Notes under the pieces: model-generated
Seen by the model: the letters and a program-made list of their open reading frames with translations, nothing else
Database searches by the model: none
What the model was told of the DNA's origin: nothing
Made by a program: the position numbers and the translations under genes
Origin: Lysobacteraceae bacterium
GTDB lineage: Bacteria; Pseudomonadota; Gammaproteobacteria; Xanthomonadales; Rhodanobacteraceae
Direction of reading: 5' to 3'
NCBI GenBank assembly: GCA_028866435.1
Contig: JAGWIC010000003.1
Span: 1-64,000, forward strand
DNA length: 64,000 nt
Shown: positions 25,217-35,478 of the stretch, in pieces
Layout of the letters: every line of letters starts with the position of its first letter
How positions within the stretch are numbered: the stretch's first letter is position 1

Positions 25217-26256
25217 TCGACGAGCGGATGCGTGGGCGCGCCCTGCCACGCGTGTGGTTGCTGCTGGTGGTGTTGGCGATGGCGCTGGCGGCGGCGCTTC
25301 TGCACGGCTGGCTGGACTTCAGCCGCTTCAGCCGGACGCCGTTGAGCGTCCATGCCCAGGGCGACAGCATCGACATCGGTCGCGGCAGCAGCTTCAGGAA
25401 CATCGTCGGCGAGTTGCGGCAGCGCCGGTTGACCGATGCGAACCCACTCTACTGGCGGCTGCTGGCCGAGCAGATGGGCGTGGTCAACCGCCTGCATGCC
25501 GGCGAATATGCGCTCGAGCGTGGCATCACCCCGCGCCAGTTGCTGGCCAACATGGCCGCCGGCAAGGTGCTGCAGCGCGATTTCACCATCGTCGATGGCT
25601 GGACCTTCGAGGAGCTGCGCCAGGCGCTGGCCCGCGCGGAGAAGTTGAAGCACGATTCGGCGGGGCTCGATGATGCCGCGATCATGCAGAAAATCGGTGC
25701 GGCCGGCGTGTCGCCGGAAGGGCAATTCCTGCCCGAGACCTACGCCTATGTGAAGGGTGACAGCGACCTGGACATCCTTCGCCGCGCACACGAAGCCATG
25801 GCCAGGACGCTGGCCGCGCTGTGGCCCGGGCGCGACAAGGGCCTGCCGCTGGCGACGCCCTACGACGCACTGATCCTGGCCTCGATCGTGGAAAAGGAGA
25901 CCGCCCGTGCGGACGAACGGGCGCGGATTGCCGGCGTTTTCGTGCGCCGGTTGCAGGACCACATGCTGCTGCAGACCGATCCCAGCGTGATCTACGGCAT
26001 GGGCGCGCGCTATACCGGCACGATCCACAAGAGCGACCTGACCACCGATACGCCTTACAACACGTATACGCGGGCGGGTTTGCCGCCCACCCCCATCGCG
26101 CTGCCGGGCAAGCCGGCGCTGGAGGCTGCCCTGCATCCGGCGGCGGGCGATGCCCTCTATTTCGTGGCCCGTGGCGATGGACACCACGTGTTTGCCAGCA
26201 CCCTGGAAGAGCACAATCGCAACGTCGACTGCTACCAGCGGAAGCATTGCCGATGA
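25213..26256 (+). CDS. mltG: Endolytic murein transglycosylase MltG (YceG)
   Basis: A 347-residue inner-membrane peptidoglycan lyase that cuts nascent glycan strands and sets their length. One membrane helix lies near residues 12-30, followed by a LysM-like region and the catalytic YceG domain with LASIVEKETARADERARIAGVFVRR, which includes the catalytic Glu, and LLQTDPSVIYGMG. The ATG overlaps the pabC stop by four bases. pabC-mltG-tmk-holB is a conserved gammaproteobacterial order. Confidence 0.95.
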   Translation: MIDERMRGRALPRVWLLLVVLAMALAAALLHGWLDFSRFSRTPLSVHAQGDSIDIGRGSSFRNIVGELRQRRLTDANPLYWRLLAEQMGVVNRLHAGEYALERGITPRQLLANMAAGKVLQRDFTIVDGWTFEELRQALARAEKLKHDSAGLDDAAIMQKIGAAGVSPEGQFLPETYAYVKGDSDLDILRRAHEAMARTLAALWPGRDKGLPLATPYDALILASIVEKETARADERARIAGVFVRRLQDHMLLQTDPSVIYGMGARYTGTIHKSDLTTDTPYNTYTRAGLPPTPIALPGKPALEAALHPAAGDALYFVARGDGHHVFASTLEEHNRNVDCYQRKHCR

Positions 26257-26894
26257 TCGTCCAGCGCGGCAGGTTCATCAGTCTCGAAGGTGGCGAAGGC
26301 GCCGGCAAGAGCACCTTGCTGGCAGGCCTGCGCGATTACCTGGAGGGCAGCGGCATCGTGCTGACCCAGGCGCGTGAACCCGGTGGGACCCGGGTCGGAG
26401 AGGCGGTGCGCGCGATCGTGCTGGACCCGCAGCAGCAGGAACTGGCCGCGGAGACCGAACTGTTGCTGATGTTCGCGTCGCGCGCGCAACTGGTGCGCGA
26501 AGTCGTCGAGCCGGCGCTGAGCGCGGGCCGCTGGGTGCTGTGCGACCGCTACGCGGATGCCAGTTACGCCTACCAGGGCGGCGGCCGTGGCCAGCCGTGG
26601 CAGCGCATTGCCGAGTTGGAGCGTTGGGCTTGCGCCGGGATCAAGCCGGACATGACCCTGTTGCTCGACCTGCCGGTCGCCACCGGCCGAGCGCGCGCCG
26701 CCGGTCGCGGTGACGCCGATCGGATCGAGGTCGAGGCGGATGCGTTTTTCGAACGGGTTCGTGCCAGCTATCGGCAACGTGCGGCCGCCGAACCGGAGCG
26801 CTTCCGGGTGATCGATGCCAGCCAGCCGGTCGCGGCGGTGCTGCACGCGGCCACGGCGGCACTGTCCAGGCTGGTGGCGGAGCCGCGCCGATGA
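26253..26894 (+). CDS. tmk: Thymidylate kinase
   Basis: A 213-residue kinase that phosphorylates dTMP to dTDP. The P-loop EGGEGAGKST is at residues 12-21, the DR-Y motif is CDRYADASYAYQG, and a LID segment GRARAAGRGDADRIE follows. ATG 26253 overlaps the mltG stop by four bases; holB follows with the same overlap, tying a nucleotide-supply enzyme to a polymerase subunit. Confidence 0.97.
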   Translation: MIVQRGRFISLEGGEGAGKSTLLAGLRDYLEGSGIVLTQAREPGGTRVGEAVRAIVLDPQQQELAAETELLLMFASRAQLVREVVEPALSAGRWVLCDRYADASYAYQGGGRGQPWQRIAELERWACAGIKPDMTLLLDLPVATGRARAAGRGDADRIEVEADAFFERVRASYRQRAAAEPERFRVIDASQPVAAVLHAATAALSRLVAEPRR

Positions 26895-27826
26895 ACCGGC
26901 CTCCCTGGCACTCCGGGCATTGGGCGCGCCTGCAGGCGCGCCGGCAACGTGATGCGCTGCCCCATGCGCTGTTGCTGGTCGGGCCGGCTGGGCTGGGCAA
27001 GCGCGCCTTCGCCCGACGGTTCGTGCAGAGCCTGCTGTGCAACGAGCCGGCCGCGGGCGAGGGCTGCGGCCACTGCCGCAGCTGCCTGCTGATGGCGGCG
27101 GGCACGCATCCCGACCTGATCAGCCTCGGCTACGGCTTGCGCAAGGATGGCGTGCAGCGCAGCGAGATCGTGGTCGAGCAGATCCGCGACTTGTCGTCGC
27201 GGCTGGCCATGAGCAGCCAGTTCGGCGGCTGGCAGGTGGTCACGATCGACCCGGCCGATGCGATGAACACGGCCGCGGCCAACGCCCTGCTGAAGACGCT
27301 GGAAGAACCCTCGGCGCAGACCATGCTGATCCTGCTCGCCGATGCGCCCGGGCGCTTGCCGCAAACGATCCGCAGCCGTTGCCAGCGCATCGAGTTTCAC
27401 CTGCCGCCGGCAGAGCAGGCACTGGCTTGGCTGCGGGGCGAAGCGGTCGACGATGCCGAGGCGGCGCTGGCCGCGGCGGGCGGCAATCCGGGCCTGGCAA
27501 AGCAGTGGGCGGAGCAGGGCGCGCTGGCGCAGCGACAGGAGGTGCGCAAGGACCTGGCGGCGCTGGCGGCCGGTCGCGGACAAGCCACCGACGTGGTCAA
27601 GCGCTGGCTGGACGACGAACCGGCACGGCGGCTCTGGTTTGCCGCCCAGGCGACGGCCGACGAGGTCCGCGCGCGCACCGTCGGCCATGCCGGGCCGCTG
27701 GCGAGTGCGATGGATGTCGAGGCGCTGGGGCAGTGGTTCGCTGCGGTCAATCGCACGCGCGAAAGCCTGCGCGGTCCCTTGCGCGGCGACCTGCTGCTGC
27801 TGGAGCTGCTGGCGAGCTGGCGTTGA
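26891..27826 (+). CDS. holB: DNA polymerase III subunit delta'
   Basis: A 311-residue clamp-loader subunit. GHWARLQARRQRDALPHALLLVGPAGLGKRAFA is the typical start; the Walker A is degenerate (GLGKRA), as expected because delta' does not hydrolyse ATP. The zinc module CGHCRSC and TLEEPSAQTMLILLADAPGRLPQTIRSRCQ follow. In related bacteria pilZ comes next; here two other genes separate them. Confidence 0.95.
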   Translation: MNRPPWHSGHWARLQARRQRDALPHALLLVGPAGLGKRAFARRFVQSLLCNEPAAGEGCGHCRSCLLMAAGTHPDLISLGYGLRKDGVQRSEIVVEQIRDLSSRLAMSSQFGGWQVVTIDPADAMNTAAANALLKTLEEPSAQTMLILLADAPGRLPQTIRSRCQRIEFHLPPAEQALAWLRGEAVDDAEAALAAAGGNPGLAKQWAEQGALAQRQEVRKDLAALAAGRGQATDVVKRWLDDEPARRLWFAAQATADEVRARTVGHAGPLASAMDVEALGQWFAAVNRTRESLRGPLRGDLLLLELLASWR

Positions 27827-28788
27827 AGGCGGGCGTGCCCGAGCCGGGCTTCCCCGCCTTCTCCGCGCAGACCCGGTTGCTGGTCGTGGCGCCCCATCCG
27901 GACGATGAGACCATCGCGACCGGCTTGCTGGTTCAGCGCGTGCGGGCCTGCGGCGGCGCGGTGCGGATACTGCTGCTCACCGACGGCGACAACAACCCCT
28001 GGCCGCAACGCTGGCTGGAGCGGCGCCTGTGGATCGGCCCCGCGGCGCGCCGGCGCTGGGGCGAGCGACGCCATGCCGAGATACTGCGGGCGCTGGCCTG
28101 TCTCGGCCTGCCGCCGCAGGCGCTGCATGCCCTGGGGTGGCCGGATCTGGGGGTGACCGAGGCGCTGCTGTACCGTACCGCGGATGCGGTGGCCTGCGTG
28201 GCTGACGTGGTCGCGGCGTTTCGGCCCGACCTGGTCGCCATGCCGTCGCTCGACGACCGGCACCCCGACCACGGCTCGGCCCATGTGCTGCTGCGGCTGT
28301 CGCTCGCCGGCCACGCGATGCCGCCGCCCCGATGCCTGGTTTACCAGGTGCACGGAAAATCGCCGTGCGACGCCATGCCGGCGCTGTCCGGCAGCGTCGG
28401 CGAGGTGGCGAAAAAACGCGAGGCGCTGGAGGCTCACCGCAGCCAGATGGTGCTCAGCGGCAGGCGCATGCGCCGGTTGGCGGCAAGGCCGGAGCGCCTC
28501 GGTTGGCCGGCGACCGCGCCGTGGCCGGCGGCGGCATTGCCCTGGCGGCCGCCGGCATGGCTGCGGCCGTGGCTGCGGCTGAGCGTGGTGGGTGCGCAGG
28601 GGGCGCAGACCTGGGCATGGCGCGATGCGCCGCTGAGGCGCGATCAGGCCGGCAGGTTTCAGCTTTGTTGTGCGCCGGGGTCCGCGGCCGCCCCCCGTTT
28701 CGCGCGGCTGGCCCTGGGCTTCTCCACCTTCTGGATTTTCGACCGCTGGGGCTGGTGCGAACTCTCCCCGCCATCCGCCGGCCGTTGA
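27823..28788 (+). CDS. PIG-L family deacetylase
   Basis: A 321-residue zinc-dependent LmbE/PIG-L deacetylase, a family that removes acetyl groups from N-acetylglucosamine-type substrates. The metal motif VVAPHPDDETIATG (His and two Asp) is near residue 25, and the second metal ligand region DDRHPDHGSAHVLL near residue 145. No ATG is usable; TTG 27823 overlaps the holB stop (TTGA) and is preferred, with GTG 27835 as an alternative. The last about 90 residues are tryptophan and arginine rich. The substrate is unknown. Confidence 0.85.
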   Translation: MKAGVPEPGFPAFSAQTRLLVVAPHPDDETIATGLLVQRVRACGGAVRILLLTDGDNNPWPQRWLERRLWIGPAARRRWGERRHAEILRALACLGLPPQALHALGWPDLGVTEALLYRTADAVACVADVVAAFRPDLVAMPSLDDRHPDHGSAHVLLRLSLAGHAMPPPRCLVYQVHGKSPCDAMPALSGSVGEVAKKREALEAHRSQMVLSGRRMRRLAARPERLGWPATAPWPAAALPWRPPAWLRPWLRLSVVGAQGAQTWAWRDAPLRRDQAGRFQLCCAPGSAAAPRFARLALGFSTFWIFDRWGWCELSPPSAGR

Positions 28789-28970
28789 CGCCATCGCTTG
28801 CGCCGGCCGGTTGACCGGGCTAGCGTGAGCCGGGGGCAAGACGATTCGGGTGGTACGCTGCACCGATCGATGATGCATGTACCTGCATCGGACTGGTTGG
28901 GGTGCCGGTTGATTCCGCATGCCTCGGATTGTGAGTCGCCGCTGGTTTCATCCATCTGATTGGTAAGTGA

Positions 28971-31850
28971 ATGCATAGCCCGGATCAGAATTCGACTGAT
29001 GGCACCGCTGATCACGTGGCCCATTCAAGCGAGAACTTCTATGCGGCGCTGTCCGAAATAGGCCAACTGCTGGTTCGCTCGCTGGACCCTCAGGTGCTTT
29101 ACGAGGCGGTGATCGAAGTGCTCGAGCGCAGGCTCGGCGCCATGCTGGTGATGCTCGGCGAGGTCGATCACGCCAGCGGCATGTTTTGCCGGACCGCTCC
29201 GGCGACCGTACCGGCCGGCAAGCAGGACATCTACCCGGACCGGCTGCCGCTGTCGGTCGCGCAGTTGCCGTTCTGGCAGGGGACGCCGCAGCTGGAGGCG
29301 GATATCCGTCAATTGCCGGGCTCGGATGCCGCTCGACAGGCTTACCTCCGGCACGGCGTCGTCGCGGTGGTCGCGGTGCCGGTGATGAAGTTCGGGGAAG
29401 TGTGCGCGGGCCTGCTGATCCGGGCCGGCCATGCGGGGTTTTTCTCGCCGCGGATGATCGAGTTGCTGCAGCAGGCCGCCGCGAGTATCGGCCTGGACAT
29501 GGAGGCGCGCGAACAACGCCTGCTGCTGTTGCGCGCGGCCCGCAAGGAGGCCCGCCAGCGGCGCGTCCTGCGCCTGCTCAGCGAGATGATCAAGGTGGTC
29601 ACGCACAGCGACAGCGAGCCGGCGCTGCTGGCCGATACCTGCGACGTGGCCCATCGGGTGGGCGGTTACCGGTTCGCCTGGATCGGCATGCTGGACCGCG
29701 ATGCGCCGGGCATCCTGCGGCTGTGCGCGAGTGCCGGCATGGCGGCGACGGCGCAACTGGATGAACGCTTCAGCCTGTCCGACCCGGCGCGCGCCGGCGA
29801 TGCGGTGGTGAACGCACTGGCGACCGGGCAACCCAGCATTTGCCACTTGCGGCCGGGAGCGCCCAGGGACTGGCCGCTGGAGGACACCGAACTCGATCTG
29901 GACGCCGTTCTCGCGCTGCCGCTGCGGGTGGAGGGGGTGATCGTGGGCGCCTTGGTGGTTGGCGCGACCCAGCCGGAGGCGTTTACCTCCGTCGAGACCC
30001 AGGTGTTCCAGGAGATCGGGGTCGAGCTCGGGCTGGGCATGCAGGTCCAGCGGGCCCAGGCGGCCAGGTTGGTGGCCGAACACGAGCTGCGCTTCAACCT
30101 GGAGCATTTCCACACCATCCTCTCCAACCAGTACTCCGGTTTGCTGGTGGTCTCCGAGCACGACACCGTGCGCTTCGCCAACGACGCCTTCTGCAAGCTC
30201 TATGGTTTCAGCGAGGCGCCTGCCGAGCTGGAAGGGCGGTCGTCGCAAGTGATCTACGCGCGGATCGCGCAGGTGTACCGCGACCCGCAGAAAGAACGGG
30301 CCAGGCTGAAGGAGATCATCGGCCTCAACGTGCCGGTCCGCGGCGACGAAGTGGCGATGGCCGACGGGCGGATCTTCCTGCGGGATTTCACCCCGATCCG
30401 GATCGACGGCATCCTGCGCGGCAGGATCTGGCAGCAGCGGGACATCACCGAACAGAAGGCGCACGAGGCCCGGGTCGAGCATCTGGCCTTCTACGATGTC
30501 GTTACCGGCCTGCCCAATCGACGCCTGCTGTTCAATCTGCTGGAGCAGGCGCGCGCCGACGCGGGGGAACGCGGCGCGCTGCTGGCCGTGGGCATACTCG
30601 ACCTGGACCGCTTCAAGAGCGTCAACGACACCATCGGCCACGAAGGCGGCGACCAGGTGCTGGTCGAGGCCTCCTCGCGGATACTGGGCATGTTGCGCGA
30701 AGCCGACGTGCTGGCCCGTTTCGGCGGCGACGAATTTGCCCTGCTCATTCCCGGGCTGGACGGCCCCGAGCAACTCGACGTCATCGGCCGCTGCATACTG
30801 CAGGCCCTGCGCGCGCCGTTCAGCCTGATGAGCGAGCAACTCTACCTGTCGGCCAGTATCGGCTGGACCCTGTACCCGCTGGACAATGCCGATGCCGAGG
30901 GCCTGGTCCGGCACGCCGACATGGCGATGTACGCGGCCAAGGAGGAGGGAAAGGACCGTGGCCTGCTGTACGAGCCGGCGATGGAGGCCGAGTCGCAGCG
31001 GCTGCAGGCGATGCGGGAACGAATGGCCCAGGCCCTGCTGCATGACCACCTGAAACTGGCGTTCCAGCCCATTGTCTACATCGACGGCCTGCCCGGCGTG
31101 CAGGGCGTTGCCGGCATGGAGGCGCTGCTGCGGCTGAACGACAGCGGCCAGGAGCTGGTTGCGCCGGGCAGCTTCATGCATGTGCTGGACGATCCGCAGC
31201 TGGCCCGCCCGATCGGCCGGTTCGTGCTCGGCGAGGCGCTGCGCCAGTGCCAGGAGTGGTTGCGGGTCGGCATTTCCATTCCGGTTTCCGTCAACATCAG
31301 CACGCGCCACCTCCTGCACCCGGCTTTTTTCAGCGATATCGACGCCGCGCTGGAGAATTACCCCGACGTGATGGACGTGGGCTTCGGCATCGAGGTCACC
31401 GAGACCGGGCCGAGCATGGATCATGCGCGCGCCAAGATCGTGATCGAGGAATGCCGTCACCGCGGCATCCGGGTGGGGCTGGACGATTTCGGCACCGGAT
31501 CGGCGTCGTTGAGCCATATCCAGCAGCTGGACATCGAGCATATCAAGCTCGACCAGAGCTTTGTGCGCGACATTCTCGGCGACGAGCGCAACATGGCGAT
31601 CGCGGCGGGGGTGATCACCACGGCCCGCATGCTGGCCAAGATCGTGATCGCCGAAGGCGTCGAGACGGCGGAGCAGGGGGACCTGCTCGCCTCGCTGGGA
31701 TGCCACCAGTTGCAGGGGTTTTCGATTTCGCGGCCCATGCCCGGCGAACTGGTGCCGGCGTGGGTCGCGCGCTGGGCGCCGCCGAGTTCATGGACCAGCC
31801 TGGCCAACGAACGTCAGTCGTTGCTGGTCAGGCACGCCGATGGCGCATGA
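28971..31850 (+). CDS. GAF-GAF-PAS-GGDEF-EAL cyclic di-GMP signalling protein
   Basis: A 959-residue soluble protein without membrane segments. It has an N-terminal GAF-like domain (about 25-180), a second GAF (about 200-355), a PAS (about 375-500), GGDEF (about 510-670) and EAL (about 690-935). RFGGDEF is intact. The EAL catalytic set is present: EALLR, NIS, EVTET, LDDFGTG, the lysine of IKLDQ, EGVET and QGF. Both activities are therefore possible. It sits directly upstream of pilZ, in the gap where holB and pilZ are normally adjacent. FimX, the PAS-GGDEF-EAL partner of PilZ in type IV pilus control, has a related layout but degenerate active sites. The preceding 180-base gap holds a weak 6-bp hairpin (about 28873-28890). 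Confidence 0.93.
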   Translation: MHSPDQNSTDGTADHVAHSSENFYAALSEIGQLLVRSLDPQVLYEAVIEVLERRLGAMLVMLGEVDHASGMFCRTAPATVPAGKQDIYPDRLPLSVAQLPFWQGTPQLEADIRQLPGSDAARQAYLRHGVVAVVAVPVMKFGEVCAGLLIRAGHAGFFSPRMIELLQQAAASIGLDMEAREQRLLLLRAARKEARQRRVLRLLSEMIKVVTHSDSEPALLADTCDVAHRVGGYRFAWIGMLDRDAPGILRLCASAGMAATAQLDERFSLSDPARAGDAVVNALATGQPSICHLRPGAPRDWPLEDTELDLDAVLALPLRVEGVIVGALVVGATQPEAFTSVETQVFQEIGVELGLGMQVQRAQAARLVAEHELRFNLEHFHTILSNQYSGLLVVSEHDTVRFANDAFCKLYGFSEAPAELEGRSSQVIYARIAQVYRDPQKERARLKEIIGLNVPVRGDEVAMADGRIFLRDFTPIRIDGILRGRIWQQRDITEQKAHEARVEHLAFYDVVTGLPNRRLLFNLLEQARADAGERGALLAVGILDLDRFKSVNDTIGHEGGDQVLVEASSRILGMLREADVLARFGGDEFALLIPGLDGPEQLDVIGRCILQALRAPFSLMSEQLYLSASIGWTLYPLDNADAEGLVRHADMAMYAAKEEGKDRGLLYEPAMEAESQRLQAMRERMAQALLHDHLKLAFQPIVYIDGLPGVQGVAGMEALLRLNDSGQELVAPGSFMHVLDDPQLARPIGRFVLGEALRQCQEWLRVGISIPVSVNISTRHLLHPAFFSDIDAALENYPDVMDVGFGIEVTETGPSMDHARAKIVIEECRHRGIRVGLDDFGTGSASLSHIQQLDIEHIKLDQSFVRDILGDERNMAIAAGVITTARMLAKIVIAEGVETAEQGDLLASLGCHQLQGFSISRPMPGELVPAWVARWAPPSSWTSLANERQSLLVRHADGA

Positions 31851-31956
31851 GCCCGCGCGCGGACGCCGGCAGGCGCGGCAGTGGTACGGATCAGGCGCAA
31901 CCTCTAAGATCGGCGCCATGAATCGGCGGTTTTGAACCCCCCGGCAGGAGCTCAGC

Positions 31957-32310
31957 ATGAAACCGATGGCTGCCCGTCAGGGCATCATTTCCCTGAAAAT
32001 CAAGGACGCCGCTTCGCTGTTCAACGCGTACATGCCGTTCCTCAAGCATGGCGGGCTCTTCGCGGCGACGTCCCAGACCTATGCGCTCGGTGACGAGGTG
32101 GTCCTGCTGGTGAGCCTGGCGGAGGAAACCGAGCGCCTGTCGGTCGTCGGCAAGGTGGTCTGGATCAGCCCGGTGGGCGCCCAGGGCAACCGCGTCGCCG
32201 GCATAGGCGTCCATTTCAACGAGTCGGGCGATGCCGAGGCGGCCCGCAGCCGCATCGAGAACATCCTCGCCGGCACGCTGGGTTCGGATCGCCCCACGCA
32301 TACGATGTGA
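31957..32310 (+). CDS. pilZ: Type IV pilus assembly protein PilZ
   Basis: A 117-residue PilZ-domain protein needed for type IV pilus biogenesis, where it contacts PilB and Fim[28 protein letters not shown] and [23 protein letters not shown] match the PilZ archetype. The c-di-GMP motifs RxxxR and D/NxSxxG are absent, as in Pseudomonas and Xanthomonas PilZ, so it should not bind the nucleotide itself. GGAG lies before ATG 31957. A 106-base gap with a possible -10 separates it from the GGDEF-EAL gene. Confidence 0.92.
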   Translation: MKPMAARQGIISLKIKDAASLFNAYMPFLKHGGLFAATSQTYALGDEVVLLVSLAEETERLSVVGKVVWISPVGAQGNRVAGIGVHFNESGDAEAARSRIENILAGTLGSDRPTHTM

Positions 32311-32369
32311 CGGCACGCCGTCGGTCGAGGGCACCGGCAAAAAAACCGCATCCAATCGACCGGCAAGGC

Positions 32370-32397
32370 TTGTTGTACCCCTGCGCACTGATACAAT
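32370..32397 (+). promoter_or_regulatory. Sigma-70 promoter of the nuo operon
   Basis: TTGTTG (32370-32375) and TACAAT (32392-32397) are 16 bases apart. Transcription would begin near 32404, leaving a leader of about 175 bases before nuoA. Confidence 0.65.
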
Positions 32398-32398
32398 G

Positions 32399-32460
32399 GC
32401 GAGATTCGCGAATCCATCTCGCGGAACGTCGGACGCTTGCGGACGAAATTCTGCAAGCGT
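32399..32460 (+). promoter_or_regulatory. Structured leader of the nuo operon
   Basis: Two hairpins follow the promoter. GCGAGAT (32399-32405) pairs with ATCTCGC (32416-32422) and encloses most of the 12-bp palindrome GATTCGCGAATC (32403-32414) that covers the likely transcription start. ACGCTTGC (32433-32440) pairs with GCAAGCGT (32453-32460). The palindrome could be an operator; the RNA stems could be processing or control elements. No secG or tRNA-Leu, often found here in other gammaproteobacteria, is present. Confidence 0.45.
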
Positions 32461-32578
32461 GCCGCGCAGTCTGTTGCCGCGTCGGCCTGCCGAATCGAAA
32501 TCGCCAGATCGTGAATTACCGGGACCCCCCATCCCCACGATCACTGATGCGCCTGTTGGTGCGGAGGTAAGTTGCATC

Positions 32579-32925
32579 GTGCTTGCCGAATATTGGCCTG
32601 TCCTGTTGTTCATCGGCGTTGCCACCGGTCTCGGCCTGGTACTGCTCGCGCTCGGCCTGCTGGCCGGCCCACGTCGCCCCGGTGCGGAAAAGCTTTCGCC
32701 CTACGAGTGCGGTTTCGAAGCCTTCGAGGACGCACGCATGCGCTTCGACGTGCGCTATTACCTGCTCGCCATCCTGTTCATCATCTTCGACCTGGAAATC
32801 GCCTTCCTGTTTCCGTGGGCGGTGGTGTTCCGGCAGATCGGCCTGGTTGCCTTGATCGAGATGGGCCTGTTCCTGCTGTTGCTGGTGGTCGGCTTTGCCT
32901 ACGTGTGGAAGAAGGGAGCGCTGGA

Positions 32926-32935
<10 letters not shown>
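32579..32935 (+). CDS. nuoA: NADH-quinone oxidoreductase subunit A
   Basis: A 118-residue membrane subunit with three helices. [44 protein letters not shown] is the conserved core, including the cysteine loop and the acidic membrane residues. The start is GTG 32579; GGAGGTAA lies ten bases upstream and no ATG is available. It is the first gene of the operon and overlaps nuoB by ten bases. Confidence 0.95.
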
Positions 32936-33483
<548 letters not shown>

Positions 33484-33492
33484 GGCCCTGAT

Positions 33493-34221
33493 ATGTCAGC
33501 TACATCCACGACCTCGCTGGCGGAACAACTCGTTGCGCGATTCGGCGACACGCTCAAGGTCAGTTCGGCCCGGCAGGAGGTCACCGCCGAGGTGGCCGCC
33601 GGCGACCTGGTCGCGGTGGCCACCGCCCTGCGCGACGAGGCGGCCTTCCGCTTCTGCGAACTGATCGATCTGTGCGGCATCGACTACCTCGGTTACGGCC
33701 AGGTCGAGTGGGATACCGAAACCATCTCCGGCACCGGCTTCTCGCGCGGTGTCGAGGGCCAGGCGCAGGGGCGTTTCAACTGGGCCGGCCGGCCGCGTGA
33801 CGTCGCCGCGCCGCGCCGCTTCGCCGCGGTGGTCCAGTTGCTGTCGATCGAACACAACCGTCGCCTGCGCTTGCGCGTGTTCTGCGCAGACGACGGCTTG
33901 CCGCTGCTGCCATCGCTGACCGCGGTGTGGCCGGGCGTGAACTGGTTCGAGCGCGAGGCGTTCGACCTGTACGGGATCATCTTCGATGGCCACCCCGACC
34001 TGCGCCGCATCCTTACCGACTACGGCTTCGTCGGGCATCCGTTCCGCAAGGATTTTCCGCTGGTCGGCAACGTCGAGGTCCGCTACGACGCCGAGCAGAA
34101 GCGCGTGGTCTACGAGCCGGTGTCGATCGAGCCGCGCGTGCTGGTGCCGCGAACCATCCGCAACGACGCCGACCTGATGCAGGCCAAGGCCGAAGCCGCT
34201 GACCACTGGCGGGAGAATTGA
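33493..34221 (+). CDS. nuoC: NADH-quinone oxidoreductase subunit C
   Basis: A 242-residue 30-kDa-type subunit of the connecting arm. [64 protein letters not shown] is the classic subunit signature. It is a separate gene here, not fused to nuoD as in E. coli. It starts nine bases after nuoB and ends two bases before nuoD. Confidence 0.96.
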   Translation: MSATSTTSLAEQLVARFGDTLKVSSARQEVTAEVAAGDLVAVATALRDEAAFRFCELIDLCGIDYLGYGQVEWDTETISGTGFSRGVEGQAQGRFNWAGRPRDVAAPRRFAAVVQLLSIEHNRRLRLRVFCADDGLPLLPSLTAVWPGVNWFEREAFDLYGIIFDGHPDLRRILTDYGFVGHPFRKDFPLVGNVEVRYDAEQKRVVYEPVSIEPRVLVPRTIRNDADLMQAKAEAADHWREN

Positions 34222-34223
34222 GC

Positions 34224-35477
34224 ATGCAGGAAATCCGCAACTACACGATGAACTTCGGCCCGCAGCATCCGGCCGCGCATGGCGTGCTGCGCCTGTTGCT
34301 GGAGATGGATGGCGAAACCGTCGTACGCACCGATCCGCATGTGGGCCTGCTGCATCGTGGCACCGAGAAGCTGTGCGAATCCAAGCCGTTCAACCAGTCC
34401 ATCGGCTACATGGATCGCCTCGACTACGTCTCGATGATGTGCAACGAGCATGCCTACGTGAAGGCGATCGAGAACCTGCTGGGGATCGAGGCACCGGAAC
34501 GCGCACAGTACATCCGCACCATGTTCGACGAGATCACGCGGATCCTGAACCACCTGATGTGGATCGGTTCGAGCGCGCTCGACCTCGGCGCCATGGCGGT
34601 TTTCCTCTACGCGTTCCGCGAGCGCGAAGAGTTGATGGATCTGTACGAGGCGGTCTCGGGCGCGCGCATGCACGCCACCTATTACCGCCCCGGTGGCGTC
34701 TACCGCGACCTGCCGGCGCAGATGCCGCAGTACCGCCAGTCGCCCTGGCACAAGGGCAAGGACCTGCAGCGCCTGAACAGCTGGCGCGAAGGCTCGATGC
34801 TGGACTTCATCGATGCGTTCACCGCCGACTTCCCCTCGAAAGTGGATGAATACGAGACGCTGCTGACCAACAACCGGATATGGAAGCAGCGCACCGTCGG
34901 CATCGGCGTGGTTTCGCCGGAACTGGCCAAGGCCTGGGGCATGACCGGGCCGATGCTGCGCGGTTCGGGCGTCGAGTGGGACCTGCGCAAGAAGCAGCCC
35001 TATGCGAAGTACGCCGACGTCGATTTCGACATCCCGGTCGGGGTCAACGGCGACTGCTACGACCGCTATCTGGTTCGGGTCGAGGAGATGCGCCAGTCGA
35101 ACCGGATCATCAGCCAGTGCGCGCGGTGGCTGCGGGCGAATCCCGGTCCGGTGATGGTGCGCAACTTCAAGGTGGCGCCACCGTCGCGGGTCGAGATGAA
35201 GGAGGACATGGAAGCGATGATCCATCACTTCAAGTTGTTCACCGAAGGTTATTGCGTGCCGGCCGGCGAAACCTATGCCGCGGTCGAGGCGCCGAAGGGC
35301 GAGTTCGGCTGCTACCTGGTTTCCGACGGCGCCAACAAGCCGTTCCGCGTGCATCTGCGTGCGCCGGGCTTTGCCCACCTGTCATCCATGGACTCCATCG
35401 TGCGCGGCCACATGCTCGCCGACGTGGTGGCCATGATCGGTTCCTATGACCTCGTGTTCGGCGAAGTGGACCGATGA
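34224..35477 (+). CDS. nuoD: NADH-quinone oxidoreductase subunit D
   Basis: A 417-residue 49-kDa-type subunit forming the quinone site with Nuo[23 protein letters not shown] carries the conserved quinone-site His, and the end is [21 protein letters not shown] 34224 has GGGAG eight bases upstream; an in-frame TTG at 34218 is an alternative. A 184-base repeat-containing gap separates it from nuoE, the only large gap in the operon. Confidence 0.97.
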   Translation: MQEIRNYTMNFGPQHPAAHGVLRLLLEMDGETVVRTDPHVGLLHRGTEKLCESKPFNQSIGYMDRLDYVSMMCNEHAYVKAIENLLGIEAPERAQYIRTMFDEITRILNHLMWIGSSALDLGAMAVFLYAFREREELMDLYEAVSGARMHATYYRPGGVYRDLPAQMPQYRQSPWHKGKDLQRLNSWREGSMLDFIDAFTADFPSKVDEYETLLTNNRIWKQRTVGIGVVSPELAKAWGMTGPMLRGSGVEWDLRKKQPYAKYADVDFDIPVGVNGDCYDRYLVRVEEMRQSNRIISQCARWLRANPGPVMVRNFKVAPPSRVEMKEDMEAMIHHFKLFTEGYCVPAGETYAAVEAPKGEFGCYLVSDGANKPFRVHLRAPGFAHLSSMDSIVRGHMLADVVAMIGSYDLVFGEVDR

Positions 35478-35478
35478 A

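Noticed and set aside
32398-32578. A tRNA-Leu or secG gene before nuoA.
   Set aside because: The segment has no cloverleaf, no T-arm consensus and no open frame resembling SecG.
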